Origin: an uncultured Nocardiopsis sp.
GTDB lineage: Bacteria; Actinomycetota; Actinomycetes; Streptosporangiales; Streptosporangiaceae
Assembly: GCA_937957845.1 (NCBI GenBank)
Contig: CALGOD010000898.1
Coordinates: 1 to 7,496, forward strand
Reading direction: 5' to 3'
DNA: 7,496 nt
Shown in pieces: positions 7,253-7,496 of the stretch (its first letter is position 1; each line of letters opens with the position of its first letter). The notes under the pieces were generated by a model. The model searched no databases. It saw only the letters and a list, made by a program, of their open reading frames with translations, and was not told where the DNA came from. The translations under genes and the position numbers were made by a program.

Positions 7253-7496
7253 TCAACCCACCGATCCTTCCATCTGGAGCTCGATCAGCCGGTTCAGCTC
7301 CAGCGCGTACTCCATCGGGAGCTCCCGTGCGATGGGCTCCACGAATCCTCGGACGACCATGGCCATGGCCTCTTCCTCGGGCATGCCCCTGCTCATCAGG
7401 TAGAAGAGCTGGTCCTCGCTGACCTTGGAGACGGTGGCCTCGTGCGCGAGCTCGACGTCGTCCTCGCGCAGGTCGTTGTAGGGATAGGTGTCGGAC
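7253..7496 (-). CDS. sufB: SufB scaffold subunit, 3' part only
   Basis: Only the last 80 codons are present; the rest lies beyond the right edge. The translation includes YPYNDLREDDVELAHEATVS, then DQLFYLMSRG and MEYALELNRL, and ends in MEGSVG. This is the very conserved C-terminus of SufB. The visible H18 and E19 of HEATVS correspond to the H433/E434 region of E. coli SufB, which is involved in cluster formation; the key cysteine (C405 in E. coli) would fall just outside the window. SufB is the main cluster-bearing subunit of SufBC2D. Its stop TGA lies one base before the sufD start. It is probably the first or second gene of the operon, often after a sufR repressor gene in actinobacteria, which cannot be seen here. 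Confidence 0.96.
   Translation of the reverse strand, partial: SDTYPYNDLREDDVELAHEATVSKVSEDQLFYLMSRGMPEEEAMAMVVRGFVEPIARELPMEYALELNRLIELQMEGSVG

Noticed and set aside
6004..7422. 472-codon + strand open frame
   Set aside because: Antisense shadow of sufD and the end of sufB; no recognisable domain, biased composition.

Overview
This window comes from a high-GC actinobacterium. The codons are strongly G/C-biased at third positions. The suf gene order and the SufB, SufD and SufS sequences read like those of Streptomyces, Nocardiopsis and Streptosporangiales, but the genus cannot be fixed from sequence alone. I see no insertion sequence, tRNA, rRNA, CRISPR array, attachment site or phage gene.

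Left part, + strand. Positions 1-403 hold no convincing gene. They contain several dyad symmetries, including two back-to-back perfect stem-loops at 256-298, and a few doubtful small reading frames. One large gene follows (404-2731, 775 codons) for a multidomain protein of unknown function. Its central part looks like a sigma-70 region 4 helix-turn-helix and it has a weak alpha-CTD-like helix-hairpin-helix near the N-terminus. Two long low-complexity linkers separate the folded parts, and a compact C-terminal domain ends the protein.

Middle. The large gene converges with a minus-strand operon. The 98-base gap holds a perfect 14-bp GC-rich hairpin (2777-2810) that probably ends transcription from both sides.

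Right part, - strand (7496 down to 2830). This is a tightly packed SUF iron-sulfur cluster assembly operon. In transcription order it runs sufB (3' end only, cut by the window edge), sufD, a small Rieske [2Fe-2S] ferredoxin, sufC, sufS, sufU and sufT (DUF59/MIP18). Neighbouring genes overlap by up to 8 nt or are separated by at most 13 nt, so they should be one transcript with translational coupling. From family knowledge, SufS takes sulfur from cysteine, SufU (zinc-bound) accepts the persulfide, SufBC2D is the ATP-driven scaffold where the cluster forms, and SufT helps cluster maturation or delivery. The Rieske protein may supply electrons, which is inference. The promoter and any SufR-type repressor would lie beyond the right edge.

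I do not see strong evidence for a previously undescribed system. The best candidate for something new is the 775-aa DNA-binding-like protein at 404-2731 with its structured upstream region.
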